NCBI GenBank assembly: GCA_035048495.1 | Contig: CM068546.1 | Location: 14,204,435 to 14,268,434, forward strand | Length of the DNA: 64,000 nt | From: Euptelea pleiosperma | Taxonomy: Eukaryota; Streptophyta; Magnoliopsida; Ranunculales; Eupteleaceae | Direction: 5' to 3' | Shown here: in pieces, positions 36,341 to 49,700 of the stretch | Layout of the letters: every line of letters starts with the position of its first letter | How positions within the stretch are numbered: the stretch's first letter is position 1 | The notes under the pieces: generated by a model | What the model saw: the letters and a program-made list of their open reading frames with translations, nothing else | The model's database searches: none | Told to the model about the DNA's origin: nothing | Program-made: the position numbers and the translations under genes

Positions 36341-39300
36341 CTAATTCTCGAAAAGGTTTGAGATGTTATCCATTGACTTGGAAGGTTGAATTATCCTCCG
36401 GGTTCTCAACAGTAATAGCCCCATAGGGCTTGACTTCAGTAACAACAAAAGGGCCTGACCATCGGGATTTCAATTTCCCAGGGAAGATGTGAAGTCTAGA
36501 ATTATAAAGTAAGACCCTCTATCCCGGGTAGAAATCTTTTCTGAGGATGCTCTTGTCATGTATCCATTTCATTTCATCTTTGTATTTTTTTTGACAAGGC
36601 ATATGAATCATTCATCAGCTCATCCAATTCATTTAGTTTTAAATTCCTTTCCTCTCCTGCTGCATCTAAGTCAAAATTGTGTTTTTTGATCGCCCATAGG
36701 GCGCGATGGTCAATCTCAACAGGGAGATGGCAAGGTTTACCATATACCAACCGGTATGGAGACATATTCAAGGGAGTTATATAAGCTGTACGATAAGCCC
36801 ATAGAGCATCCGATAGGCAGGTAGACCAGTCTTTACAAGTTGTATTGTCTGTCTTCTCCAGTATTTGCTTGATTTGCCGATTGGAGACCTCGACCTGACC
36901 TCTGGTCTGCGGATGGTAAGCAATGGCAACCTTATGAGTTACTCCGTACTTTTTCATTAACTTTTTAAAAATTCTATTGCAGAAATGACTACCCCCATCA
37001 CTTATAATGGCTTTGGGGGCTCCGAATCTTGTGAAGATGTACTCCCTCAAAAATCTCACCACAACCTGATAGTCATTGGTTCTGGTTGGAATTGCCTCAA
37101 TCCACTTAGAGACATAGTCTACAGCTAGGAGGATGAATTGGAATCCATTGGATGTAGGAAAGGGCCCAATGAAATTAATGTCCCACATATCGAATATCTC
37201 ATCGACTTGAATTGGGTTCAAGGGCATCATATTTTTCTGCGCAATTCTGCCAAGGTGTTAACAATTGGGGCAGGCTTTACAGTAGATATGTGTTTCTCGA
37301 AACATAAATGGCCAGTAGAATCCGCATTGTAGAATTTTCTCGGCGGTCTTTTTGGAACTGAAATGACCACCGTATGGTTGGTCATGACAAGAGGATAGGA
37401 TGTTCAATTGCTGAGATTCAGGGACACACAAACGAATGATCTGGTCATGACAATATTTATATAAATAAGGCTCGTCCCAAGAGTAATACTTAACTCCTGC
37501 CAATAATTGATTTTTATCCTGTTTTGACCAATAAGAGGGTATTTCTTCCATTACTAGGTAATTGACAATGTCAGCATACTATGGAGTGATGGAGATAGTA
37601 AACAGTTGTGCGTCAGGAAAAGTTTCTAGAATGGGCTGAGATTCAAAAGTAGAGTCTAAGGTCAGCCTTGACAAGCGATCAGCCACAACATTCTCAGTTC
37701 CTTTCTTGTCCCTGATCTCTAGGTTGAATTCCTACAATAGTAGGATCCATCTTATCAATCTCGGCTTTGTCTCCTTTTTGGACATTAGATATCTCTGAGC
37801 TGCATGATCAGTGTAAACTATGACTTTTGTTGCCAATAAGTATGGTCTGAATTTATCCAGAGCAAAAACTACAGCAGGAGCTCTTTTTTAGTAGTGGAAT
37901 AGTTTAATTGAGCCGAGTTTAAAGTCTTGCTTGCATAGTATCACGTGAGGCATCTTGTTGACTCTTTGGCCGAAAACTGCTCCCAGAGCATAGTCTGATG
38001 CATCACACATCACCTCAAAAGGAAGAGTCCAATCAGGAGGGTCGATGATGGGTGCAGAAGTAAGCTCAGATTTAAGACGCTTGAATGCCTTCACACAGTC
38101 AGCATTGAAGTCAAAAGGGCTATTATTAGCCAACAGACTGCAAAGGGGACGAGCTATCTAGGAGAAATCCTTAATGAATCTACTGTAGAAGCCTCCATGT
38201 CTGAGAAAAGATCGAATATCACTCACAAATTTAGGAATGGATAAGGTTAAAATATTATCAATCTTTGTTTTGTCGACCTAAATACCCTTGTCAGAGATGA
38301 CATGTCCTAGCATTATGCCTTTCTTCACCATGAAGTGGCATTTTTCCCAATTGAGGACATGATGTTTATCTTGACATCGTGCAAGTACAAGACTCAGATG
38401 TTGGAGACAGTCATTAAAAGAGGATCCAAAGATGGAGAAGTCATCCATGAAAACTTCTAAGAACCGTTAGACCATGTCCAAGAATATACTCATCATACAC
38501 CTTTGAAAAGTCGCATGTGCATTGCAAAGGCCAAAGGGCATGCTACTGTAGGCAAAAGTGCCAAAGGGACATGTGAACGTGGTCTTCTCATGGTCCTCGA
38601 GTGCAATGGGAATTTGATTATATCTTGAGTAACCATCTAAAAAACAATAGTAGGAATGACTTGCAAGATGTTCCAACATCTGGTCAATGAATGGGATATG
38701 GAAATGGTCTTTCCGAGTGTTTGTATTGAGTCATCTATAGTCAATACAGACTCTCCATCCTTTCTTTAAGCGCTGGGTTACCATTTCTCCTTGTTTATTT
38801 TCAACAACAGTGACACGGGCTTTCTTAGGTACTACATGGATTGGACTCACCCATTTGTCATCTGAGATAGGGTAAATGATACTCGTATCCACAATTTTAG
38901 AATTTTGTCCTGTACCACTTCTTTCAGGACTGGATTTAACCTCCTCTGGTGCTCTCTAGACGTTTTAGAATAATTTTCGAGATAGATATGATGTTGACAT
39001 ATAAAGGGGTCTATGCCACGAATATCGTCAATGGTCCATCCTATGGTTGATTTGTGCTTCTTTAGCAGCATAATCAATTTCTCTTTTTGGGACGCAGATA
39101 GATCAGAAGCAATGATGATATGATAAGTTTCCTTAATGCCAAGATAGGCATATGAGAGCTCAGAGGGGAGAGGCTTATGCTCGAGTTTCTAATCAGGGGA
39201 ACTGGATGTTTCTTCCTCAACCGAGATAGAGAGGACGGTAGTAGGATCTCTGACCATGGTTAACAGAGGCTCATACTCAACAATTGGAGAGGGAATAGAA

Positions 39301-39930
39301 ATCAGTGGAACTGACTCTTCAAGATCATTATCCTCCAAAATGGCTGACTCCCATTGGAAGTCAGTATCAAAGTGCTCTATGCACTATTTTAAGATATCTT
39401 CGGTGGAGTCCAGAATTAGACTCTCAATAGCACACATTTCATCTGTCACATCACGATTAGCATCCTATCGCATAAGTCGAGATATTAACCTTAGCTTTGA
39501 GGTTGTCAAAGGCAATTGACATGTTTCCGTCCCTACACCCGATGTGTGCATTCGTGGTAGCAAAGAATGGTCGGCCTAGAATGACCGGGATCCGATTATC
39601 CCGACACGGTTGTGTCAAGGATGATAAAGTCTACAAGGTAGTAAAAGTCAGCAACTTTCACTAGGACATCTTCAATAATTCCCCTTAGAAGCTTGATGGA
39701 TTGGTCGGCTAGCTTCAGAGTGATTTTTATTGGCTTCATATCCTTGAGGCCTAATTGCTGGTATACGAAAAATGGTATGAGATTGACACTAGCTCCTAAG
39801 TCTAGCAAAGCTGTGCGACTAAAGTTGTCACTGATTTCACACTGCACAGTAGGACTACTCGGATCCTTATGCTTAATGACACTGTTGCGTTGGATGAATG
39901 CTGTAGCTTTTTCTGCCAAAAAGGCTTCTT
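36341..39930 (-). pseudogene. Element 1 pol: protease, RT, RNase H, integrase (Athila type)
   Basis: Order on the minus strand: protease with LLDLGASVNLIP (39919-39596), frameshifted at about 39597 before NRIPVILGRPFFAT; RT with YCFLDGYSRYNQIPIA and TFTCPFGTFAYSSMPFGLC (38679-38467), an in-frame TAA, then catalytic FMDDFSIFG at about 38450; RNase H with PFEVMCDASDYALGAVF (38133-37888); integrase zinc domain with CHDQPYGGHFSSKKTAEKIL and CKACPNC (37551-37258); integrase core at 37230-36574, then the C-terminal segment with LLYNSRLHIFPGKLKSRW (to about 36345). In the core ORF the second Asp is D78 and the Glu E114 (35 apart), but the first catalytic Asp is Asn (WDINFIGP, residue 19). These proteins copy and insert the element. 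Many stops make it inactive. Confidence 0.88.
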
Positions 39931-41033
39931 TGGGTACGTGCGTACGCCGCTTGACAGTGCATAATTCTTTCAGAAATTTGGCATAAGAGGGAATCTGCTT
40001 GATAGCAGATAGGAAGGGGATATTGATCTGGACGTCTTTGAAAACGTCTAAGATCTCTGAAAATTATTGATCTCTTTTGTCTTGGACAAGCTTGTCCAGG
40101 AAGGGAGGCTTAATAGATTTGTCATTCGTCTGATATCTCTGCACTAGGATAGTAGATTTTGGTGCAAACTTCATAGCATCAGAGGTGGATGTGGAACTGT
40201 GTTCCTCTATGCTGGGTTTAGGAATAGGTGGTGAAGATGGATCCGACCGTTGTTTTACTCCCTTATCCACAGTCTTTTCGGATCGGAGGGTGGTAACAGC
40301 TTGTACCTCACCCTGATAGTTTTGATTATGTGATTGGGAACCGACCTCATAAATCGTGCCCTTGGCATTCCCTTTAGGATTTGCAATAGGTTGGCTAGGG
40401 AAGATGCCTTTGGCTTTCTCCACTTCTAAATTGCCTAGACGTTGATCTAGGCGCTGCATTGACTGGGTCGGCTGCACAATAAATTGTGATAAAAGGTTTT
40501 CCAGACCCGGTTTAGGAGCAGCTTGAGCAACCAGTTCACGATTAGAGCTCATAGGGGTAGAATAATTATAAGATTGAGGTGCAGTTTGGCTCAACTGCAG
40601 ATTCTGAGGAGGTGCCTGTTGGCCAGAATATTGTCCTTGCTGGAATGAACGCTTCTGATTAGACGGGTATTGACCCGTCTGGTTCTGACTCTATTGGTAC
40701 TGTCCCTGTTGGCATTGCCTGTTGGGTTGATTAAACCCATGAGGATATGTGCTTTGCGCAGGTCTTTGCTATGGAGCAGATTGTTGCCTCCAAGAGAAGT
40801 TAGGATGATTCCTCATATCATGATGGTACGTTTGGCTATACGAGTTCTGGGTAGGTGGTTTAAAAGTGTTAAATGCACAAACCTCTTCCTGGAGTGGAGG
40901 GGCACATCTGTCATTCAAAGGACAATTTTCGATAGTGTGGGAGGGCTGTAGACAGAGATTATAGGGTTCCATTAGGTTCTCTTGACCTATATTCATGACT
41001 GGGGCAAAATGGTGAGCAGGCTTATGTACAGAC

Positions 41034-43706
41034 TGAAAGTAGGGTTTTTCCGCGTCGTTGGTTACGGAAACCCTAATTCTAACAAATTTGTAATTTTGAT
41101 CCAATTATCCTGCAAGATTTAAACATTCTTTGCACAGTGGAAGTATGTCGGATGTAGATCCGCACTCGGGGTTAGTTTGCGCAAACAAGAACATGAAATG
41201 ATGGATTTTTGTCAGAAAATGCTACTCAAGAACATGGAGGGGTGAGAATGGTGGTTATATTATGGACTTCAAAACATCATTTCGATAAAGATATCATTAC
41301 CAACTAATTAAAACAAGAAAGATGCGAAACAAATCAAACTCTAAATATCACATAATATTTTTTTAATGCATAAACAACCATTCATTACATTGAATCAACA
41401 TTGAATTAACATCAAACAAAAAGCAAATTAAAAAACCTTATTAACATTTAGAAAGAGAAAATACTAAAAGATGAGAGAGAAACTAGTGAGAGAAATGCCT
41501 AAGTTTAGAGAGGAAAATGGGTTTTAGAAAGAGAAAGTGAGATGGAGAGAAGGAGGGTGAGAGAGAATCTCACCTTTTACTTACCGGAGAGTCCAGTGGT
41601 TCTACCATTGATGTGATCATGAGATCAGCCAAGGACGATGATCCCCAACCCAAGAGAGGGTGGGCTGGTGGTTGAGGTGAAGGCGCAATCGTGAGGGAAT
41701 GAAACCGATTCCAACCACCAATGAAACGGTTGTAGGTGTTGCTGGAGAGAAATCATGCAGGCCGTGGATTGGTGGTCCCCAAAATGGAGAACCGTGGAGA
41801 GGAGGGCGGTGCTAGGGAAGAGCGCACCAGGTGGATGGCTAGACAGGCGACTCTCCCTCCTCTTACCTTCTTATTCTCTTATTCTTCTTCTTTTTCTTTT
41901 CTCATTTTTTTTTTGTTGTGAGGGCTTGCTCCTCCGTTTGGTGAGGGAGAGGATGGCACTTGGAGGATTAGCAGCAGGCCACCCAAGGGATTGATGGACG
42001 ATGAGGGCTATGATAGAAACGGTGGTGCAGTAGCTTGGGATTGTAGATCTGACGGTGTGGTGGTGGAAGATGTGGAGAAGTAGGCAGCGGCAGGCAGAGC
42101 AAGGAGGTTGCAGGTCGTGGTGGAGGCGATAGAGGAGGAGCTAGTCAGTGGAACTTTGCAGCTATGGCGGTCTTGTTAATGGTGCGTCGGCGTGAAGAGG
42201 TGCTCACGGACTGCACCCCATGAAGAAGATGAAGAGGGCGGTGGTGTGGTTCCATTGTAGATACCACTGGTGGGGAGACATAACAGGGATGGAGAGGGAG
42301 GCGATAAGGCAGTCCTCTCCTCCTTTCTTTTCTTCTTCCCCCCCTTTTTTTTTGTTTTACTGGAGTTGCAGGCCTGCAACTCCGGTAATGGAGATTTCTT
42401 TTTTTTTTTTTGTTTGGGAGCAGGTGGAGTGGTCATTGGATCTTCCACGAAGTGAGAGAGATGAGAAGGGGGGTGACGACTGGGATTGATGGAGGAAATG
42501 GAGTTGTGGAGCGGGAAAGGTTTTGGGCAGAAACGTGGTGTGAAGGAGAGAGGCTTAGGGTTAAAGAGATGGTGAGGGCAGCAAGGTGAAAACGTGGGGA
42601 GTTTGGAGGAAAACGTGGTAAGAGAATATATATATCTTCTTTATTAGGGTTTGGTCCTCCTCAATTGCAGCCCCATTCCATTTCTTGGTCGCTCCCCTTC
42701 TTCGTGTCAACTTTCTATTTTAAAGAAATATTTGTTTCAAAACTTTCCTTCTTCAATTCCTTTCTTCCATCGACTCATGCTAGCCCACCTAACTTGCTGC
42801 TCCATTATCTTCTACCTCGCATTTGCTTTACTTGATCCAACAGTTGTCATTGCTTGGAAATTCAACACCACATAACTATGCCTTGAACAGTATCCCTTGA
42901 TTTCTATGCCGTCTTCATGTTAGCTAATTGCCCCTTGTATATATAGCTACCCCCATTGTGACGCTTCACACGCTGGCCCACATATACATCTCAGCCTACC
43001 AATTAACCATTCTTTTGAACATACATCAATCGACCTACCTTCTTCATCAAGAACCATTGATCTACTGCCCTACTTTAGTTTGTGGCATCCATGTTCAGCC
43101 ACACAAGTCCAAGGTCCAACCCAATATCACCATTTCTTTGTGGTCCTGCATATTTTAGTCAATATCACCATTTCCCAATATGTGTCCGTTATTTTGTAGG
43201 TGCTCAATGGTTGTCTATCGATGAGACACTTTTGTCCAACATTGTGACCGGGCAACTTGGCCCATTACTTTAGTCCACCTATTGTCCCACAGTTCTTGCC
43301 CACAATGATAGGTCCAGCAACTAGGTCTAGGTTCTATGGTCCACTTTGTTGACAAGTTCACTCTTGGCTTCCGTGATTGGTCAGGAGATTATCAACACTT
43401 CTCGGGCACTAAGAATTGTTCCGATAGGGTTCCTTAGTTTACTGGCTCAGCTCATTGGTCCTCTTGTTCAGTCCGTATTTGGCCCATATCCCACGTAATG
43501 AGATTTGATCAAAACGTCTTCATATCTAGACTTCCAGAAATGCGTTTAATTCATTTAAATATACCATTTCGTCCAGAAAAGTGTGTTCTACTCAATGAAA
43601 GAGACTCTTACATAGAAAAGTGGATAATTAGAGCAATTTTACGTAAGAGAGTATGATAACGCTTAGAAGATAATAGTGGAAAATACACAATTTTAAGCGA
43701 ATATCA
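41034..43706 (-). mobile_element. Solo Athila LTR (2673 bp) inside element 1 gag
   Basis: Starts TGAAAGTAGGG and ends GCGAATATCA. Flanks are an exact 5-bp duplication, cagac, at 41029-41033 and 43707-43711, and gag reads across once the LTR and one repeat are removed. A near-perfect palindrome GGAGTTGCAGGCCTGCAACTCC minus its outermost bases lies at 42362-42383. Solo LTRs arise by recombination between the two LTRs of a full copy. Confidence 0.93.
42360..42385. repeat. LTR hairpin, GGAGTTGCA type
   Basis: Arms TGGAGTTGCAGG and CCTGCAACTCCGG meet without a loop; the inner 22 bp are a perfect palindrome. Confidence 0.85.
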
Positions 43707-44660
43707 CAGACACAGCCAGGGCAGAAACTGACTTGGTCAACTCTTGAATGAGGGATTTCAGTTCATGGTCAATCTTTGCTTCATTTCCCATATTAGTCCG
43801 CAGGACCGGAGTAGTTCGACTGAACTCATTGTCAGTCGTCCAATGTTGGGAATTTTCACTTAATTCTCCCAAAAATTTGTATGCTTCAGTTGGAGTATTA
43901 TGCATGAATTTTCCTTGGCACGTGGACTCTACCATAGCGTGAGACTCATCAGTAAGTCACTTGTAGAAAATGTGAACCAAACTGCCTTTGTTAATGCTGT
44001 GGTGCGAACACTTGGTCAGATAATCTTGGAATCTTTCCCAGGCTTCATAAAATTTCTCATTGGACTTCTGTTGGAAGTCCTGTATGAGTTGTTTCATTTG
44101 ATTAGTACGAGTCATGGGATAGAATTTGGACATGAATTTTCCTAGAAGTTCTTTCCAACTTGTGATAGAATCTATAGGAAGAGAGTAAAGCCAGTCCGAG
44201 GCTCGATCCTTTAGAGAGAAAGAAAAACTCTCAGTCGAACATTGTCATCATCAAGATTCTGATTTTTAAAGAGCAGGATGACACGTTGAAATTCCCTGAT
44301 ATGGGAGTAGGGGTCTTCCCTAGGGAGACCTCTAAAAGTGGATAGCATTTGAGTAGTCTACGGCCTGATCTCGAATTGCACTGCTGTAGTAGGCGGAAGA
44401 ATGAATGATGGCGGATTAGCTGAGATCGGCGCATATGTCTCGATGAGGGGACGTTCGTCTGCCATGACGATGAAGGTTGTTTCTCTGTGAGAGGGGGGAT
44501 GAATAGTGGAAGCCTCTACTGTAATAGAATGATTCTCAAATTGAATCAATCTGCAATTGGATCTAGTCCAAGAGGGCATATGCTGAAAAAGCAAGCCCCT
44601 AGAGTCGGCAAAAGTCTGAAGATTACGAAATCGAATGAGCCTAGATGATGCACACAAAGC

Positions 44661-45037
44661 AACAAATAATCCTAATTCTAAACAATCAGGATAGTTTATG
44701 AATTATCTTGTTAGTGTAGGGATAGTGTAGATTATGACAGTGGGCGGACCACTGGTTTATCTTCTATTACCCGCCGGACTAACTTTTCACTCTGTAGGTT
44801 CTCACCGGATCTCTTCAAAGCAAATCCACTAGTACTAACTCAAGTTGACTGCAAGATAATCCGAAACCTAGACAGACGTGCGGCACATCGGCTGACTTAA
44901 ATACGCCCCAGACTAACTGAATTTGTCAAGTGTAAAGATGAGTTTTCTCAAAAAAGGAGCTAGGGTGGTTCGTGTTCCTAATCTGACACCAAGCTAACCG
45001 ACAGGCAATCAAGAAGACCACTTACGAGCTCGGTATA
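44661..45037 (-). other. 5' leader of element 1, gag-proximal part
   Basis: Matches the element 2 leader at 27780-28275. It is cut at 45037, within GCTCGGTATA, and resumes at 50599. Confidence 0.7.
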
Positions 45038-46601
45038 TGATATTCGCTTAAAAGTGCGTATTTTTCACTATTATCTTCTAAGCATTTTCACACTCTCCTA
45101 TGTTAAAATACTCTATTTATCTACTTTTCTACGTAAGAGTCTCTTTTGTTGCGTAGAACACACTTTTCTAGACGAAATGGTATATTTGCATGCATTAAAC
45201 ACATTTTCGAAAATCTAGATATTGAGTTGTTCTGATAAAGTCTCATTACGCGCTTCTTCTGTCGTAGAAAACCCCGATGGGATAATTCTTGAGACTTTCG
45301 AGCCCACATCGATCAGGAAAGCCCATTATCAAAGCTTAAAGAGCTCACATGCTATGTGATATTCGCTTAAAAGTGCGTATTTTTTACTGTTATCTTCTCA
45401 GCGTTTTCACTCTCCTACGTTAAAATACTCTATTTATCTACTTTTCTATGTAAGAGTCTTTTTTGTTTCGTAGAACACACTTTTCTGGATGAAATGGTAT
45501 ATTTGCATGCATTAAACACATTTTCAAAAGTCTAGATATGATGTCATTCTGATAAAGTCTCATTACGTGCTTCTTCTGTCGCAGAAAACCCCGATGGGAA
45601 AATTCTCGAGACTTGCGAGCCCACATCGATCAAGAAAGCCCATTATCAAAGCTTAAAGAGCCCACGTGCTATGACAAGAAGATATGGGCCAAATATGGGC
45701 TGAATAAGAGGACCAAAAAGTCGGCCCAAAGAACGAAGAGAGCAGGAAAGCCAATGACCAAGAGATGGACCAAAGCGTTTAAAGCTACATGAGTCAGCAA
45801 TGAATGATATTCTACTCTACTAGAGAAGCGTGAAGATGGTCACAGTGAAGACCAGGGTTCCAGACCCTTTGCCAATACTTTTATATCCATTTTCTAATAT
45901 TTTCTCTCTCATCTCTCCTTATTCTCCCTCTCTTCATCTCTCGGTCCTCGGATCTACTGACCTAACCCCAGAACTCCTACCCGTTGGCTCTGGCCCATCT
46001 CCCTAAGCTATCGGACCGTTGGACCTTCCATCGGACCGTTGGATTGTCCATCAGACTGTCGGATCTCTCTAAATCCGTTGGCCTGCCAATCTGGATTCTG
46101 ATCAAGTCATCTTCAGTCTGACCATCAGATTGTCTGTCACATCATCTTGTGAGACGATGGACATCATCAATCCATGTGGGCCAGTAGCCGGGCCCATCAT
46201 CATCGATCCGTTGTCCGACCATTTAGTGGACCCCGTGAATTTCAAAATAATTTCAATTAAATTTTAAAAAAAGGGGGGTCCACTAAATGGGAAAATTCCC
46301 CAAAGAAAAGTAGGGCTTTACTTAAAAAAAATTATTTTTCTTATTTTTTATTTTTTGAAAAATCCCTATTTTCATTAAAGGAAATATGGAGCTTTAAAAG
46401 GGGAAGGAGAAGGGTTCGTTTGAACCCTAATCTCCCTCCTATCTCCTCCTCTCCTTCCCCCTATCAATCCCCCACGTATCCCTTCTCCTTCTTGCCCCTT
46501 CTTCCCTTCTTCTTTTCTTTTTCTTTTTCTTCTTCCTCCTCCATCTTCGCCGGAGTTGCAGGCAGCAACTCCGGCCATCTGGGTCTTCTTCTCCTCCTCC
46601 A

Positions 46602-46654
46602 TCTTCTTCTTCTTCTTCTTCTTCTTCTTCTTCTTCTTCTTCTTCTTCTTCTTC
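46602..46654. repeat. (TTC)n microsatellite in the inner LTR
   Basis: About 17 perfect TTC units. Read in other frames it produces the long Ser, Phe, Leu, Glu or Lys runs of spurious ORFs on both strands. Confidence 0.95.
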
Positions 46655-46720
46655 ATTCTCTTCTACCATTCCCGCATCCTTATCCCCCCAAGCAAAAGAT
46701 TCACGAAGACCACCTCCATT

Positions 46721-46748
46721 ACCGGAGTTGCAGGTCTGCAACTCCGGT
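46721..46748. repeat. LTR hairpin with perfect 13-bp arms
   Basis: ACCGGAGTTGCAG and CTGCAACTCCGGT flank a 2-nt centre. Two sister hairpins lie in the same LTR: 46549-46575 (11-bp arms) and 46921-46947 (13-bp arms, 1-nt centre). Related ones are at 34161-34186, 42360-42385, 49021-49055, 52777-52802 and, imperfectly, 55372-55393. Confidence 0.92.
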
Positions 46749-49700
46749 TGGTTGTTATTTCTCGGCAGCAACAGTCCGTGCATCCACCTGTGCACCTCCA
46801 GACCAATGCCTCCCTCTTGGCCGTGGTCTCCTCTTCTTCATGTTCCCACAGCCAGCAACTCTCCCTTCTCCTCCTCTTCTTCTTTCTCTTCTTCTTCTTC
46901 TTCTTCTTCCACACTCTTTCGCCGGAGTTGCAGCCTGCAACTCCGGCCGTCTTCTTTATCTTCTTCTTTCTTCTTTCTCTTTTCTTGCAGGTGTGCATTA
47001 CCTCTACCCCCGTGCTGATCGCCACCGCCTACAACTAAGGTTGTTGCCCACAAGCTTCTTCCTTCTCCAACCGTACTCCTCCACCTGCAACCGGCGCACC
47101 AGTAGCGCCCCTCACGTTGTTGGCCGGCCAGTAAGCTGCTCGTCCTCCATCACCTCCAAGAGTTGTAGGTCCGACAGCCTTCTTCCTTCCAGCATCTGCT
47201 CTCATCTCCTTTTTCGGTTTTTGCAATAGAACGTGCAGCAACTCCTCCTACTGGTCGGACTACGCCTCCCCTTTTCTCCGGGCAGCCACCACAACCCTGC
47301 AAATGAGTTTCATGGTGAAGATCAACTCCGGCCAACGAAACAGCAGCATCTTCTTTTCGATCTCTTCTTCTCCCTTGCTGCCCAATCTCCTCTTCACCAC
47401 GTGAAGGACCAGCAGCCATCATGATCGAATCCAACTCCGGCAATGCTCCAGCCATGCACCCTTGTGCATCCATCAAGAGGAACCCATTGTTTGATCCTTA
47501 TCACCATCTCCGAGCCCACCATCTTCCATCTCATGGCCAACATGACTGAACCACACTCATCAATGGCTGATCAGGCCGATCCTAACTTGGGTAACTTTTA
47601 AGGTAAATCATCACTCTTTTCTCTCTCTAGTTATATCTCTCTAAAACTCTATTTCTCTCTCTACCACTCTCTCTCTCTCTCTCATTCTCATGTTTCTCTC
47701 TCTAGAATCTCTAGGTTTTCACCAACTCTCTCTTCTTTTTCTCTAACCTCTTAATTTCTCTTCTTGTGTTCTTGTTAAGTTGTTATTTTTCATTTTTGAT
47801 TAAAAAGTTATAATGACATCTGATTGAAGTGAGTTAATCTTTGAATTTTTAATTAAGGTGTTCATTTTTATTTCCCTTCAATAGTTGTTAATGATCTCTC
47901 CAAAATTGATGTTTTAAAGCAATTCCACCACTCTCATCTCCCCATGAATTTTGGCAATTTTTTAATTATTTTATGTTCTTATTCGCGCTAATCCGACTAA
48001 TCCCGAGTGCGGATCGACATCCGACACGAATCCCTATACAATATCTCCATATTTTGCAGGATAAGCGGATCAACTTAAAAATGTGTTAGAATTAGGGTTT
48101 CCGTAACCAACGACACGGAAAAACCCTACTTTCACTATGACTAGAAGATATGGGCCAAATATGGGCTGAATAAGAGGACCAAAAAGCCGGCCCAAAGAAC
48201 GAAGAGAGTAGGAGAGCCAATGACCAAGAGACGGATCAAAGCGTTTAAAGCCACATGAGTCAGCAAGGAATGATAGTCTACTCTACTGGAGAAGCGTGAG
48301 GATGGTCACAGTGAAGACCAGGGTTCCAAACCCTCTGCCAATACTTTTATCTCTATTTTTTGATATTTTCTCTCTCATCTCTCCTTATTCTCTCTCTCTT
48401 CATCTCTCGGTCCTCGAATCTACTGACCTAACCCCAGAACTCCTGCCCATTGGCTCTGTCTCATTTTCCTTAGCTTTCTGACCGTTGGATCTTCAATCGG
48501 ACCGTTGGATCTTCCACCGGACCGTTGGATCTCTCTAGATCCGACGATCTACCAATCTGGGTCCCAATCAAGTCGCCATCCATCCGATCGCCATCAGATT
48601 GTCTGTCACATCATCTTGTGAGATGATGGACATCATCAATCCATGTGGGCCAGTAGCCGGGCCATCATCATCGACCCGCTGTCCGACCATTTAGTGGACC
48701 CCGTGAATTTCAAAATAATTTCAATTAAATTTTAAAAAATGGGGGGTCCACTAGATGGGGAAATTCCCCAAAGAAAAGTAGAGTTTTACTTAAAAAAAAA
48801 AAATTTATTTTTATTTTTTTTTTGAAAAATACCCTATTTCCATTAAAGGAAATAGGGAGCTTTAAAAGGGGAAGGAGAAGGGTTCGTTTGAACCCTAATC
48901 CCCCTCCAATCTCTTCCATTCTCTCCCCAAACTCTCTTGCCCCTTCTTTCCCTCGATTTTTGGCCATTTTTCCCTCCTCTTCTTCACCTTCTTCTTCATC
49001 TTCTACGTTGTTGTTTCTCGCCGGAGTTGCAGAACTCCGGCCATCTGCAACTCCGTCCTTATCCCCCTTAGCTCCATCTCCTAGCCTCCTTCTTCCTCCT
49101 CTCATCTGCGCTCCCTGCTGCTCCAGCAGTCCTCACCTCTCTCATTGAAAAAAAACAAAACCAGAAAAATAAAAGAAGAGAAAAAGAAAGGAGGTCGTCA
49201 GCCTGCCATCACCACCAACGTCTCCACCTCCAGCACTTCCACCTAGCTGCTGCCCCCACGTCCATTTCCTCTCCACGTGATCCCATTCACGTTTCCACCT
49301 TTCTCTTTCTCCTTTCACCAAGCTGCTCCACCCACGGACTGCAAGTCCGTCATTAGTGCCGCCCTCCACCGGACTGGTGGCCCCAAACCGGCAAACCTTT
49401 GGCACAACTCACGATTTGTTTACCGTGAGTGCTTGCTGCCTCGTCCAATAGATCAGTGCGCTGCCTCCAACATTAAATCGGCGACTTGCAGGTGCGCTTG
49501 GTGAATGGACAGCAACTCCATACCGCCCCATGTTTCCCTCTCTTATCTCAAGATGCAATAGATAAGTGCTGGCCTGTAACATGTTCATCAAACCCATCAC
49601 CATGCGCCAGCAGCTATGGTAGCTAGTCCGTCCTCCCAAGTCCAGCGTGTTCCCCACGTGGCCTGCACTTAGAGCGTCTTGCTCTCCTCTAAGGGCGAAA

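Larger units (their letters stand above)
39931..44660 (-). pseudogene. Element 1 gag, split by a solo LTR
   Basis: The N-terminal part lies at 44660-43707 (YAPISANPPSFILPPTT, then SRTMVESTCQGKFMH-like sequence and QELTKSVSALAVS) and continues at 41033-39931 after the inserted LTR 41034-43706. The linker holds LENLLSQFIVQ and FPSQPIANPKGNAKG, then runs into the pre-protease segment (FLSAIKQIPSYAKFLKELC) with a stop at about 40064. The zinc knuckle reads YNLCLQPSHTIENC, so the first Cys is Tyr. Stops occur elsewhere as well. Confidence 0.82.
45357..48134 (+). mobile_element. Inner solo Athila LTR (2778 bp)
   Basis: Same orientation and subfamily as the outer LTR, inserted 319 bp into it. The exact duplication ctatg lies at 45352-45356 and 48135-48139. 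Because of the shared orientation, 45038-45356 and 45357-45675 look like a tandem repeat. The 269-codon open frame at 46420-47229 is low-complexity (Ser, Leu, Pro, Phe runs from CT and TTC tracts) and is not counted as a gene. Confidence 0.93.

Noticed and set aside
45038..45675. Apparent 319-bp tandem duplication
   Set aside because: Explained by one LTR inserted 319 bp inside another in the same orientation, with the exact duplication ctatg.
46420..47229. 269-codon open frame, the longest in the window
   Set aside because: Low-complexity Ser/Leu/Pro/Phe product of CT and TTC tracts inside a solo LTR; overlapping frames on both strands are equally open and the sister LTR lacks it.
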